From Natronoplasma sp964602715 (GTDB lineage Archaea > Thermoplasmatota > Thermoplasmata > Halarchaeoplasmatales > Halarchaeoplasmataceae), in contig CAZRSB010000007.1 of the NCBI GenBank assembly GCA_964602715.1, positions 1-59,006 of the forward strand: a DNA stretch of 59,006 nucleotides, in the 5' to 3' direction. Below the pieces are notes generated by a model. The model was not told the DNA's origin. It saw nothing but the letters and a program-made list of their open reading frames with translations, and ran no database searches. Positions 16,974-25,603 of this stretch are shown here, piece by piece. Position 1 is the first letter of the stretch; every line of letters starts with the position of its first letter. The position numbers and the translations under genes were made by a program.

Positions 16974-18131
16974 TTATTTTCCTCTTATCTTTTTGAACCA
17001 GCTTTTGTTCTTGTCTTTTTCTATAGATTCAAATTTTTCTAGTAAATTTTTCTGCTCTTTGTTTAAATCATCGGGTATCTTTACATCTATTTCTACCAGT
17101 TGATCTCCATAACCTGCTCCTCTTTCCCTTTTGATCCCTTTATCAGATAATCTTAGTTTGTTTCCTGGTTGAACTCCAGGAGGTACGTCTATCTCAACTT
17201 TCCCTTCTAATGTAGGTACTTTTATGGTTGTTCCCAATGCTGCCTCAGTCATGCTGATAGTTGCAGTTGTTAACACATCGTCTCCTTTTCTTATAAATTT
17301 ATCATTCTCTCTTATTCTTAACGTAACATATAGATCTCCAGCTGTGCCTCCTTTGGGTGAAGCTTCGCCTTTTCCTCTAACTCTCAATCTAGTTCCATTT
17401 TTTGCCCCTGCAGGAATATCTATGGTGATCTTCTCTGTTTTTTCAACAACTCCATTTCCATCACATTTGGGACAAGGATCTTTCACGATCTCCCCTGTTC
17501 CGTCACATTGATCGCATCTAGTGATTCTAACTACTTGTTGGAAACCTCTCCTTTGGGCCTGCTTTACTTCTCCTGCACCCCCACATTTGTGACAGGTCTT
17601 GCTTTTCCCACTTTCACTTCCAGTACCTTCACATTTATCACACTGTGCCTTTCGGTTTATCTTAACTGTTTTTTCGGTACCCTCTCTAATGTCTTCTAGA
17701 TCTGCTTCTATTTGTATTTTAAGATCTCTGCCTTTTTTTCTTCTATTGCCTCTTCTTCCTCTGCGTACATCTCTAAAGAAACTATCAAAAATGTCGTTAA
17801 ATCCACCGGATCTTCTACCGCCAAAGAATTCTGAGAATATGTCTTCAACTTCATCTCGATGAGAAAAATCAGACCAGTCGAATCCTCCGTTACTGAATTC
17901 TTGTTCTACACCTCTTTTTCCATATTTATCATATCTTCTCTTTTTCTCATCATCGGCAAGAACCTCGTAGGCTTCAGAGATTTTTTTGAATTTTTCTCTA
18001 GCCTCTTCAGTGTTATCAGGGTTTTTATCAGGATGATATTTTTTTGCTTTTTTCCGATAAGCCTTCTTTATTTCTTGCTTTGATGCGTCTTTGTCAACTC
18101 CCAGTATGTCGTAATAATCTTCACTTGGCAT
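16974..18131 (-). CDS. dnaJ: DnaJ (Hsp40) co-chaperone
   Basis: A complete type I DnaJ of 385 residues. The J domain (residues 5-70) contains the HPDKNPDN loop. It is followed by a Gly/Phe/Arg-rich linker, four CxxCxGxG-type zinc motifs (CDKCEGTG, CHKCGGAG, CDQCDGTG, CPKCDGNG) and the C-terminal substrate-binding domain. It delivers unfolded clients to DnaK and stimulates its ATPase. It lies downstream of grpE-dnaK but after a 98-bp gap that contains a TATA box, so it probably has its own transcript besides any read-through. The ribosome site GAAGGGAT precedes the ATG. Confidence 0.96.
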   Translation of the reverse strand: MPSEDYYDILGVDKDASKQEIKKAYRKKAKKYHPDKNPDNTEEAREKFKKISEAYEVLADDEKKRRYDKYGKRGVEQEFSNGGFDWSDFSHRDEVEDIFSEFFGGRRSGGFNDIFDSFFRDVRRGRRGNRRKKGRDLKIQIEADLEDIREGTEKTVKINRKAQCDKCEGTGSESGKSKTCHKCGGAGEVKQAQRRGFQQVVRITRCDQCDGTGEIVKDPCPKCDGNGVVEKTEKITIDIPAGAKNGTRLRVRGKGEASPKGGTAGDLYVTLRIRENDKFIRKGDDVLTTATISMTEAALGTTIKVPTLEGKVEIDVPPGVQPGNKLRLSDKGIKRERGAGYGDQLVEIDVKIPDDLNKEQKNLLEKFESIEKDKNKSWFKKIRGK

Positions 18132-18210
18132 ATACTATCCCTTCAAGAATGTGATATATTGTGTCTTCATCTATGTAGGAGTATGAAATAGTTTTCCTTC
18201 AGCATTTTAT

Positions 18211-18224
18211 GGAAATATATAAGG
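18211..18224 (-). promoter_or_regulatory. TATA box of dnaJ
   Basis: On the minus strand CCTTATATATTTCC lies about 86 bp before the dnaJ ATG. The expected start near 18190 gives a leader of about 60 nt, unusually long for this window. The promoter sits in the only sizeable gap of the chaperone block. Confidence 0.55.
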
Positions 18225-18232
18225 AAGGGTTT

Positions 18233-20134
18233 TTAGTCTTCTTCGTCTTCATCTACGACTTCATAATCGGCGTCAACGTAATCTTCGTCAGAGTTACTTT
18301 GTTCTCCCGAAGCTCGACTGCTTGCTGGACCGGTACTAGGGCCACCTTGAGCACTTCCAGCCTGTGCTCCTCCTTCACTTGCTGCTGCTTGTTGTTGGGC
18401 TTGATACATCTGCTGTCCTATTTTTTGGATAGCCTGTTCAAGTTCTTCTTTTTTCTTCTTGATCTCTTCGAAATTGTCTTTTTCTATTGCGTCTTTCAAG
18501 ACCTCAATTTTCTCTTGGACCTCATTTTTAGTTGATTTATCTATTTGATCTTCCATTTCCTCTAGCGTTCTTTCTGTAGAATAGACTAGCTGTTGTGCTT
18601 CATTTTTGGTTCTTATCCTCTCTTTCTTTCTCTTGTCCTCTTCAGCATGTTTTTCAGCTTCTTCTTTCATTCTTTCGATCTTATCTTCTGAAAGTTGACT
18701 TGTGGCCTCCACTGTGATACTTTCTTCTTTACCGGTTCCTTTATCTTCTGCAGAAACGTTCAGTATACCGTTTTCGTCTATCTGAAATTTAACTTCTATC
18801 TGTGGTACACCCTTTGGTGCGGGAGGGATTCCAGTCAGGTTGAATCTTCCAAGACTGTGATTATCTTGTGCCATCGCTCTTTCTCCCTGGACTACGTGGA
18901 TTTCTACGTTAGTTTGATTGTCAGCAGCAGTAGTAAATATCTTGCTTTCCTCCGTAGGTATAGTGGTGTTTCTATCGATTAGGCTAGTTGTGACTCCACC
19001 GAGTGTTTCGACTCCAAGTGAAAGAGGAGTAACATCTAGCAATACTATATCATCTTCTACATCTCCTGAGATAACTCCGGCCTGGATCGCCGCCCCTACA
19101 GCCACACATTCATCTGGATTGATCTTCATATTTGGGTTCTGGTTGAAGAAGTCTTTAACAAAGTCCTGTACAGCTGGAAGTCTAGTTGAACCTCCTACGA
19201 GTATAACTTCATCTATCTCGTGCGGTTGAAGACCGGTATCTTCTAGTGCTATATTGACTGGTTCTTTGGTTTTTTCGACCAAGTCTTCTGTCATCTTTTG
19301 GAAATCGGCTCTAGTGATCTCCAATTCAAGATGTTTAGGTCCGTCATCATCTGCTGTCAGATAAGGCAAATTGATGTCAGTATTTTGTTTACTAGATAAT
19401 TCTTGTTTTGCTTTCTCAGACGCTTCAAATATTCTCTGCAATGCTTCTCTATTGTCACTAACATCAATTCCAGTATCCTTTTTGAACTCTTCAATACAAT
19501 GTTCCATAAGCCTTTCTGTCCAGTCGTCACCACCAAGATCAGTGTTACCAGAAGTCGCAAGAACATCATATACTCCATCACCTATCTCTAGTATAGAAAC
19601 ATCAAAGGTTCCTCCACCTAGATCATATACGATAATCGTTTCAGCGTGTTGTTTTTCGTCCATTTTGTAAGCCATCGCTGATGCAGTAGGCTCGTTGAAT
19701 ACACGTTCAACTTCGAAACCAGCGATTTCCCCAGCGTTTTTTGTTGCCTCTCTTTGGGGTTCATTGAAATAAGCGGGTACTGTTATCACTGCTCTATCTA
19801 GTTCCTCTCCCATGTACTCTTCAGCATCTCTTTTCAGTTTTTGTAGAATCATCGCTGATATCTGTTCAGGAGTGTATTCCTTGTCATCTATTTTCACTTT
19901 ATGGTCGGTACCCATTTTTCTTTTTATAGATTCTATGGTTCTGTTGGGATTTTTTACTGCTTGTCTTTTAGCCATTTCGCCGACTAGTCTTTCTCCGTCC
20001 TCTTTGAACGCAACTATTGAAGGAGTAGTTCTTTCTCCTTCTGCGTTGGGAATTATCGTAGGTTCTCCGCCTTCAATTATTGCCATTGCCGAATTCGTCG
20101 TTCCAAGATCGATTCCTAATACTTTATCAGACAT
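18233..20134 (-). CDS. dnaK: DnaK (Hsp70) chaperone
   Basis: A 633-residue Hsp70. It has IDLGTTNSAMA at the N-terminus, the second phosphate loop VYDLGGGTFDVS, ILVGGSTRLPAV, the substrate domain with VTPLSLGVETLGG, and a C-terminal lid. The Gln/Ala/Gly-rich tail ends DEDEED. The start is placed at ATG 20134, 3 codons inside a possible GTG start, because AAAGGTGG lies just before it. In archaea the Hsp70 set is viewed as acquired from bacteria, and this protein has the bacterial length and the complete GrpE-dependent architecture. It lies between grpE (40 bp upstream) and dnaJ. Confidence 0.97.
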   Translation of the reverse strand: MSDKVLGIDLGTTNSAMAIIEGGEPTIIPNAEGERTTPSIVAFKEDGERLVGEMAKRQAVKNPNRTIESIKRKMGTDHKVKIDDKEYTPEQISAMILQKLKRDAEEYMGEELDRAVITVPAYFNEPQREATKNAGEIAGFEVERVFNEPTASAMAYKMDEKQHAETIIVYDLGGGTFDVSILEIGDGVYDVLATSGNTDLGGDDWTERLMEHCIEEFKKDTGIDVSDNREALQRIFEASEKAKQELSSKQNTDINLPYLTADDDGPKHLELEITRADFQKMTEDLVEKTKEPVNIALEDTGLQPHEIDEVILVGGSTRLPAVQDFVKDFFNQNPNMKINPDECVAVGAAIQAGVISGDVEDDIVLLDVTPLSLGVETLGGVTTSLIDRNTTIPTEESKIFTTAADNQTNVEIHVVQGERAMAQDNHSLGRFNLTGIPPAPKGVPQIEVKFQIDENGILNVSAEDKGTGKEESITVEATSQLSEDKIERMKEEAEKHAEEDKRKKERIRTKNEAQQLVYSTERTLEEMEDQIDKSTKNEVQEKIEVLKDAIEKDNFEEIKKKKEELEQAIQKIGQQMYQAQQQAAASEGGAQAGSAQGGPSTGPASSRASGEQSNSDEDYVDADYEVVDEDEED

Positions 20135-20174
20135 TTTATCCACCTTTGGATCTTAATTTAATTATAAATTATAT

Positions 20175-20768
20175 CTATTTGGCCACTTTTACTTTAGAAG
20201 GCCTTATTACTTTACCATTTAACATGTAACCTTTTTGAAATACTTCTATAATCTGGTTTTTTTCAACATCTTCACAATCTTCGGATTGGATACATTCGTG
20301 ATACATCGGATCAAACTGTTTTTTTTGTGCTTCTATCTTCTTCAGACCGTGATCTTTCAGTGTATTAACTAATTTGTTAAATATCATCTCGATCCCGTCT
20401 TTGTCGATTTCGTCTTCATTTTCTAATGCTCTCTCAAAATCGTCGACAATTTCTAAGAGATCAATCATGAGATCCTCCGTAGCTAATTCTCTGATTTTCT
20501 TTTTCTCTTTAACCATTCTTTTTTTGTAATTATCGAAATCGGCCATCACTTTTTTTAAAGAACTCTCTAAGTCATCTATTTCTTCTTCAAGCTCTTCTTT
20601 TGTTAGTTTTTCTTCCTCTTTTTCATCGGGTTCTTCATCAATAGATTCCCCGTCTAGATCTTTGGTTTCTAGTTCATCTTCAGGTTGTTTTTCCTCAGTT
20701 CTATCGACATCAACGGTTTCATCTTCTTTAGTTTCGTGCTTTTTCGCAGACATTCTAACAACACTCAT
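20175..20768 (-). CDS. grpE: GrpE nucleotide exchange factor
   Basis: A protein of about 197 residues. The first 60 are very acidic and probably disordered; a coiled-coil stretch (EELEEEIDDLESSLKKV) then leads to the GrpE core with ADFDNYKKRM, LLEIVDDFERAL and a C-terminal beta wing (FQKGYMLNGKVIRPSKVKV). It releases ADP from DnaK. The start is uncertain: ATG 20768 sits just after the hsp20 stop, and ATG 20753 would remove five residues. It belongs to the same operon as hsp20 and dnaK. Confidence 0.93.
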   Translation of the reverse strand: MSVVRMSAKKHETKEDETVDVDRTEEKQPEDELETKDLDGESIDEEPDEKEEEKLTKEELEEEIDDLESSLKKVMADFDNYKKRMVKEKKKIRELATEDLMIDLLEIVDDFERALENEDEIDKDGIEMIFNKLVNTLKDHGLKKIEAQKKQFDPMYHECIQSEDCEDVEKNQIIEVFQKGYMLNGKVIRPSKVKVAK

Positions 20769-20772
20769 TAAA

Positions 20773-21348
20773 TCATTCGATTTCAATCGATTGACCCACA
20801 TCTTCCGTTAACTTATCCAGTTCGACCTCTAGTACACCGTTATTGTAAATAGCATTAGCCTCATTTGGATCTACTTTTGCTGGAAGTTTGATCTTCTTCT
20901 TGTACCTTCTTTTTCCTTCCACTGAAACGATCAACACGTCATCCTTGACATTCAGATCTATATCTTCTTTTTCTACCCCAGGAATATCGATAGTCACCAT
21001 CACTTTTTCTCCACTATCCTGAACATCAGTCAGTGGGGTCCATTCTGAGCTCTCTTTGTCTTCACTATCTCTATAGAAATAGTCTTTTGCATTACCGAAT
21101 TCATCGATCTTAGGTTTCCCATCGGGCCCTTGTCTGATTGAAAACCCGTACACAAAAGGATCTTTAGAGGATTGACTTCTACGTCTTGACATCATCTCTT
21201 CCGCTAACTTTCTCATCTTCTCGAACTCTCTGTCTATATCGGAGACATCGAAGAGGCTTGAGAATCCAAAAATATCTTCGAATGGATCTTTTCTTCTACG
21301 ATCTTTTCTTCTATCGTCTTCTTCATCATCGTATTTTTTTCCGCTCAT
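20773..21348 (-). CDS. Small heat shock protein, Hsp20 family (second copy)
   Basis: 191 residues. A charged N-terminus (KKYDDEEDDRRKDRRRK) is followed by FVYGFSIRQGPDGKPKIDEF, a segment shared by a euryarchaeal Hsp20 subgroup, and an alpha-crystallin domain with VTIDIPGVEKEDIDL and NNGVLEVELDK. The C-terminal IEIE could supply the I-x-I anchor. The ATG at 21348 overlaps the stop of the regulator gene (ATGA), and GGGTGG precedes it, so translation is coupled. It resembles the other Hsp20 only in the crystallin core. It sits between the regulator and grpE in the heat-shock operon. Confidence 0.88.
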   Translation of the reverse strand: MSGKKYDDEEDDRRKDRRRKDPFEDIFGFSSLFDVSDIDREFEKMRKLAEEMMSRRRSQSSKDPFVYGFSIRQGPDGKPKIDEFGNAKDYFYRDSEDKESSEWTPLTDVQDSGEKVMVTIDIPGVEKEDIDLNVKDDVLIVSVEGKRRYKKKIKLPAKVDPNEANAIYNNGVLEVELDKLTEDVGQSIEIE

Positions 21349-22004
21349 ATTTTCCACCCTATATTAGTATTCTTTTTCATATCTCCAATAATATTTTCGA
21401 TTTCATCTTCTCTAACATTGAAATGCTTAGCTATTTTTTTAGGATCACTTATACCGGTCTCCAAAACGAAATATAGTATTTTTCTAGCCTCGTAATCTTC
21501 AAAATTATCATGGATGAACTTGTAGGCTTCCGAAAGAGCTTTTTCTTTGAGTTTCAACAAATATTTTCTTTCCTTTTCCAACTTCTTGATTTTTTTTTCA
21601 ATACTTTTTATTATCTTTCTATGACCCTCTAGATAGCCACCTTCTATAATACCTTCCTTAACTTTTTTTTCTATTTCTTTATAACCTTCAATTTCTTCAT
21701 CTCTAAGATCTTCGATCCCAGTATGGAATAGCTGAGGTCCTAAATCTATTCTCAATGAGAGTTCTTTATTCAGTGAGTATTTTTTGGTAGGAGGTCCCCC
21801 TAGCTCGCTTTCGCATTTTTCAGAGATCACAAACCCTTTTTCCTCTAACCTCTTTAAGTGCTTGGATATAGATTGTTGACTAGTGTCAAGATGCCTAGAT
21901 ATTGCAAGAGGATAATTCTCCTCTTTACTTAATAGTTCCAATATCCTCCTTCTAGTTCGGTTTTGAAGGAGTTGTATTATTTCATCAAATTCATCTATAT
22001 CCAT
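21345..22004 (-). CDS. ArsR-type winged-helix regulator, candidate heat-shock repressor
   Basis: 219 residues. The N-terminal winged helix (about 5-75) reads QNRTRRRILELLSKE, then the recognition region SRHLDTSQQSISKHLKRLEE and a wing with GGPPTKKYSL. A long charged coiled coil (about 110-170, EKKIKKLEKERKYLLKLKEK) probably dimerises it. A second helical segment near the C-terminus (GISDPKKIAKHFNVREDEI) looks like another helix-turn-helix. The general plan recalls Phr of Pyrococcus, an ArsR-type repressor of hsp20 and AAA ATPase genes. Placement between two hsp20 genes makes a self-regulated heat-shock switch likely. That role is inferred from position. Confidence 0.8.
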   Translation of the reverse strand: MDIDEFDEIIQLLQNRTRRRILELLSKEENYPLAISRHLDTSQQSISKHLKRLEEKGFVISEKCESELGGPPTKKYSLNKELSLRIDLGPQLFHTGIEDLRDEEIEGYKEIEKKVKEGIIEGGYLEGHRKIIKSIEKKIKKLEKERKYLLKLKEKALSEAYKFIHDNFEDYEARKILYFVLETGISDPKKIAKHFNVREDEIENIIGDMKKNTNIGWKI

Positions 22005-22059
22005 ACTTTCACGCTTTTTTCTTATTATGTATCAATAAAGAAAGAAATGGGTTTTCAGA

Positions 22060-22551
22060 TCAATTGATCTCTATTTTCTTTCCTTTGGTTTTCTTTGGTT
22101 CTTTTTTTGGCAGATCTATGGTCAGAATACCCTTGTTAAGCTCTGCATTTACTTCTTCCTCTTTGATCTCGTCAGGCATCGGAAGTTCTCTGTAGAATGA
22201 ACGGTGGCCTCTTTCCTTTCGGATAAAGTCTTCACCTTCTTCTTTGGTTTCTTCGGTTGTTTCTCCTTGTATGACTAGACTTTCATCTCTCAGTTCTATT
22301 TCGATATCATCCTTATCGATGCCTGGAATTTCTGCTTCTATTTCAAATCTATCACCGCGATCTCTCATATCTATGGCCGGCATTCTTCTCCCTAACCTGG
22401 TCCTTTTTTGGACTGGTGATCTTCCAAAGAACCTATCCAATGTTCTATCTAGGTCCTCGAAAATACTATCGATCTCTCGGAAAGGACTCAGTTCCCTCTC
22501 TCTCGATCGTTTTGCCAATCTTCTATCTTCTTTTTCCTCATCTTCGGCCAT
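22060..22551 (-). CDS. Small heat shock protein, Hsp20 family (first copy)
   Basis: 163 residues. The Arg-rich start leads to FREIDSIFEDLDRTLDRFF, then an alpha-crystallin domain with AEIPGIDKDDIEIEL and NKGILTIDLPK, and a KKIEIN end that may be the I-x-I anchor. It prevents aggregation of unfolded proteins. The start is placed at ATG 22551 after GAGGTGG; a GTG three codons upstream would run through that ribosome site. It is the first gene of the chaperone block and sits right behind the TATA box and palindrome at 22601-22630. Confidence 0.93.
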   Translation of the reverse strand: MAEDEEKEDRRLAKRSRERELSPFREIDSIFEDLDRTLDRFFGRSPVQKRTRLGRRMPAIDMRDRGDRFEIEAEIPGIDKDDIEIELRDESLVIQGETTEETKEEGEDFIRKERGHRSFYRELPMPDEIKEEEVNAELNKGILTIDLPKKEPKKTKGKKIEIN

Positions 22552-22600
22552 TTTTACCACCTCAACTTAACAACCTTTTGTTGTAATATCTTCATTTAAT

Positions 22601-22614
22601 AGTTAGTACTAACT
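22601..22614. promoter_or_regulatory. Perfect 14-bp palindrome, candidate heat-shock operator
   Basis: AGTTAGTACTAACT is fully self-complementary. It lies just downstream of the TATA box of the hsp20-regulator operon and overlaps or abuts the expected start near 22595. A protein bound there would block polymerase. A weaker inverted repeat ACAAC/GTTGT follows at 22570-22584. I did not find a second full copy of the palindrome in the window. Confidence 0.6.
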
Positions 22615-22630
22615 CATATTTAAAAATTTT
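22615..22630 (-). promoter_or_regulatory. TATA box of the heat-shock operon
   Basis: On the minus strand the sequence reads AAAATTTTTAAATATG, a TATA element with an A-rich upstream part, about 70 bp before the hsp20 ATG. Confidence 0.6.
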
Positions 22631-22674
22631 CCTCAAAACTCCGTGAAAAAAGAAGATAAAAAAGAATAAAGGTT

Positions 22675-24105
22675 TTACTTTTCTTTCATCTTATAGCTAA
22701 GAACAGGATTCCTTATAGCCTTTGTTTCATCCACCCTAGCTACGGCTGTATTATGGGGTGCTTCACCTATCACTTCTTCGTCTTCTTTCATTATAGAAGC
22801 TATGACATTTGAGAATTCATCTAATGTTTGTTTGGTCTCGGTCTCTGTAGGTTCAATCATCAAAGCTTCGTCTACTAGTTGGGGAAAGTAAATAGTAGGA
22901 GCGTGGAATCCATAATCTAACATGCGTTTTGCTAGATCAGTCGTTTTTAGATTTTTTTCTTTCATTTTCTTTCCAGACATCACAAATTCGTGTTTCCTGA
23001 GATCCTTGTAAGGCAGATCAAGTCGCGGTTCGAGTTTCTTTTTTAGATAATTACTATTTAATACGGCTCTTTCCGTGATCTCCTCAAGACCATCCTTTCC
23101 TTCTTTTCTGATATAAGCATAAGCTTTCAAAAGGACCAGCCAATTTCCGTAAGCACCTTTGATCCTACCTATACTGTTTTTTAGACCATGATTAAGATAA
23201 TATTTTTCTTCATCTTTTTCTACTATAGGTATCGGTAGATAGGACTTTAATTCCTCCGTTACTCCTATAGGCCCAGCTCCTGGTCCTCCTCCTCCATGGG
23301 GAGTACTGAATGTTTTATGAAGGTTGAAGTGCATGATATCAAAATTCATCGCTCCTGGGTTAGTTTTACCCATGATAGCGTTAAGATTAGCACCATCGTA
23401 ATATAATAGTCCTCCCGCCTCATGAATGATGTCAGAAATCCTGCAGGCATCTTCTTCATAGATCCCTAAAGTGTTAGGATTAGTAATCATGAATGCTGCA
23501 GTATTATCACCAGCAGCTTCTTCCAAAGCTTCTAAATCTAGGCAACCCTCTTTTGATGGGATCTCAACAACATCGTAATTCAACATAGCTACACTGGCTG
23601 GGTTTGTTCCATGAGCAGTGTCTGGTAGTATCACTTCTTTCCTTTCTTCATCATTGTTTAGATGGTATTCATGTGCGATCATGAGTCCAGCGATCTCGCC
23701 GTGCGCACCTGCTGCAGGTTGAAGACTTACAGCGTCCATCCCTCCGAGTTCAGCGAGGTATTCTTGTAACTCGAACATGATCTCTAAGGTCCCTTGAGTC
23801 ATTTCTCCAGGCTGATAAGGATGGATATCAGTGGCTTTTGTATTTCTAGCTATTTTTTCAGCATATTTAGGATTATATTTCATCGTGCATGAACCAAGAG
23901 GATATAACCCTGTATCTATACCATAATTCATTTGTGATAATCTATTAAAATATCTGACAACTTCATGCTCGGGGACATCGGGAATTTTTGGTGATTTTTC
24001 TCTAGAAATCTTTGATGGTAAAGGGTTCTGTTCTATATCCCTCTTTTTACCTTCTTTGATCAATAAATCTTCTTCGTATCTTGCCTGCCTATATGTAGGT
24101 TTCAT
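22675..24105 (-). CDS. gcvPB: Glycine dehydrogenase (decarboxylating) subunit 2
   Basis: 476 residues, the PLP-binding half of the split P-protein of the glycine cleavage system. YPLGSCTMKYNPK near residue 70 and the PLP-lysine segment NLHKTFSTPHGGGGPGAG are diagnostic. It decarboxylates glycine and passes the aminomethyl group to lipoyl GcvH. The ATG overlaps the gcvPA stop (ATGA), with a near-perfect ribosome site GAGGAGGTGATC. GcvT and GcvH are not in the window. A heat-shock promoter region separates it from the chaperone genes downstream, and both point the same way. Confidence 0.96.
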   Translation of the reverse strand: MKPTYRQARYEEDLLIKEGKKRDIEQNPLPSKISREKSPKIPDVPEHEVVRYFNRLSQMNYGIDTGLYPLGSCTMKYNPKYAEKIARNTKATDIHPYQPGEMTQGTLEIMFELQEYLAELGGMDAVSLQPAAGAHGEIAGLMIAHEYHLNNDEERKEVILPDTAHGTNPASVAMLNYDVVEIPSKEGCLDLEALEEAAGDNTAAFMITNPNTLGIYEEDACRISDIIHEAGGLLYYDGANLNAIMGKTNPGAMNFDIMHFNLHKTFSTPHGGGGPGAGPIGVTEELKSYLPIPIVEKDEEKYYLNHGLKNSIGRIKGAYGNWLVLLKAYAYIRKEGKDGLEEITERAVLNSNYLKKKLEPRLDLPYKDLRKHEFVMSGKKMKEKNLKTTDLAKRMLDYGFHAPTIYFPQLVDEALMIEPTETETKQTLDEFSNVIASIMKEDEEVIGEAPHNTAVARVDETKAIRNPVLSYKMKEK

Positions 24106-25436
24106 CTGATCACCTCCTCAAGAGTATTAACAAAATGATCGATCTCACTTTTAGTGTTCATTTCGGTGACAGCCGTTAGAAATAATTCTGGAAGCGAGTT
24201 GAATTTGTCTTTTTGATTTAGTGGAATACCGGGCAATACTTCTTTTTCAACACATCTTTTGAAAATTTCTTCTGAGTTTTCAGAACACTCGAATGTGAAC
24301 TCGGTATAAAAGTCCCCGTCAAAATAAGGCGATTTTATTCCTTCTATTTCGTTTAACCTTTTTGAGAGGTCGTGAACTCTTCTGTAATTCTCTTTTGCGA
24401 GTTTTTCAAGTCCTTTTCCTCCTCTTACATAAGTAAAAACGGTTGAAGCTAGGGCCATAAGTGATTGATTAGTGCATATGTTTGACGTTGCTCTCTCCCT
24501 TCGGATATGTTGTTCTCTTGTTTGCAAGGTCATACAATATGCTCTTTTACCGTTAGAATCCTCCGTTTCTCCTATGATCCTTCCTGGCATCTTTCTTATA
24601 TATCTTTCTTTAGCGGCAAAAACTCCCACTGTTGGTCCTCCGAAGGAGGGAGGTATTCCAAGGGTTTGACTGTCACCCACTGCTATATCTACCCCCCATT
24701 CAGATGGTGCTTTCATCAATGTTAAAAGTACTGGATCTATACCTCCTACTAAAATAGAATCTGTATCGTTTTTTATATCTTCAAAAACCGTAAGGTCATC
24801 TTCAAGAACACCGAATATATTTGGAGTTTCAACGTAAAAACCTAAGGTATTCTCATTCACTTTTTCTTTCAAATCATCTAAATCAATTTTCCCTTCTTCG
24901 TTAAAATCAACTTTTTTGATATCAATATTTTTACCTCTAAGATAATTTCCAATGATTGAATCAAAATCCCAGTGTACATTTTTTGGAAGTAAGAATTCTC
25001 CTCCTTTCCTTTTAATTCTTGAAGCCATCATGATAGCTTCAGCAAGAGCAGTTGGGTGATCGTACATGCTTGTATTTACAGCTCCAAGACCAGTCAATTC
25101 GGCAATGATACTCTGATATTCAAAAAGCGCCTGTAGCATACCCTGACTTACTTCTGCCTGGTAAGGTGTATAGGAAGTGTAAAACTCTGATTTTCCTATA
25201 ATCTCATCTACCGCAGCCGGGACATAATGATGATAATAGCCGCTTCCCAAAAAGGAGCTTATCTCATTGAGATCCTTGTTTTTTTCTATCTTATTATTGA
25301 TTTCTAATATCAGTTCTTTTTCTGAAAGACTCATAGGTAGATCAAGTTCTGTTCTTACTCTTTCAGGAATATCTTCAAAAAGCTCATCAACCTCCTCTAG
25401 GCCTAGGAAATCTAACATCTCTTCATTTTCCGACAT
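24102..25436 (-). CDS. gcvPA: Glycine dehydrogenase (decarboxylating) subunit 1
   Basis: 444 residues, the non-catalytic N-terminal half of the split P-protein. Recognisable parts are FLGSGYYHHYVPAAV, YTSYTPYQAEVSQG, MYDHPTALAEA and GDSQTLGIPPSFGGP. It forms an alpha2-beta2 enzyme with GcvPB. The two-subunit form is usual in archaea and many bacteria and is not a gene break. It is first in a gcvPA-gcvPB operon. The 167-bp gap upstream is shared with the divergent thermosome gene. Confidence 0.96.
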   Translation of the reverse strand: MSENEEMLDFLGLEEVDELFEDIPERVRTELDLPMSLSEKELILEINNKIEKNKDLNEISSFLGSGYYHHYVPAAVDEIIGKSEFYTSYTPYQAEVSQGMLQALFEYQSIIAELTGLGAVNTSMYDHPTALAEAIMMASRIKRKGGEFLLPKNVHWDFDSIIGNYLRGKNIDIKKVDFNEEGKIDLDDLKEKVNENTLGFYVETPNIFGVLEDDLTVFEDIKNDTDSILVGGIDPVLLTLMKAPSEWGVDIAVGDSQTLGIPPSFGGPTVGVFAAKERYIRKMPGRIIGETEDSNGKRAYCMTLQTREQHIRRERATSNICTNQSLMALASTVFTYVRGGKGLEKLAKENYRRVHDLSKRLNEIEGIKSPYFDGDFYTEFTFECSENSEEIFKRCVEKEVLPGIPLNQKDKFNSLPELFLTAVTEMNTKSEIDHFVNTLEEVIR

Positions 25437-25542
25437 CTACACACCGATTTAGGTAAAGATGGGTTAGTAAAAAGATTTTTGTGAGTATAGATTAGCATCT
25501 AGGGATGAAGATAGATACCTCTGCAATAGATCCAACAAAACC

Positions 25543-25551
25543 TTTATATAG
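25543..25551 (+). promoter_or_regulatory. TATA box of the thermosome gene
   Basis: TTTATATAG is preceded by an A/C-rich BRE-like stretch and lies about 55 bp before the ATG. The hexamer GTTCAA occurs twice just downstream (25553 and 25566, 13 bp apart), a possible regulator site. AAGGTGA serves as the ribosome site. Confidence 0.6.
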
Positions 25552-25603
25552 AAGTTCAATAATCGGTTCAAGTAATTAGATAGATAAAAAAGGTGAATTA
25601 ATC

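Noticed and set aside
18209..20156. Long open frames on the plus strand across dnaK and its flanks
   Set aside because: They are shadows of dnaK codon use; the products are Ser/Cys/Phe-rich and have no family match.
22058..22069. Palindrome GATCAATTGATC at the end of hsp20
   Set aside because: It contains the stop codon of hsp20 and is explained by coding plus chance, unlike the palindrome at 22601.
22675..25436. Split glycine decarboxylase as a broken gene
   Set aside because: The two-subunit form with an ATGA overlap is the normal archaeal arrangement.
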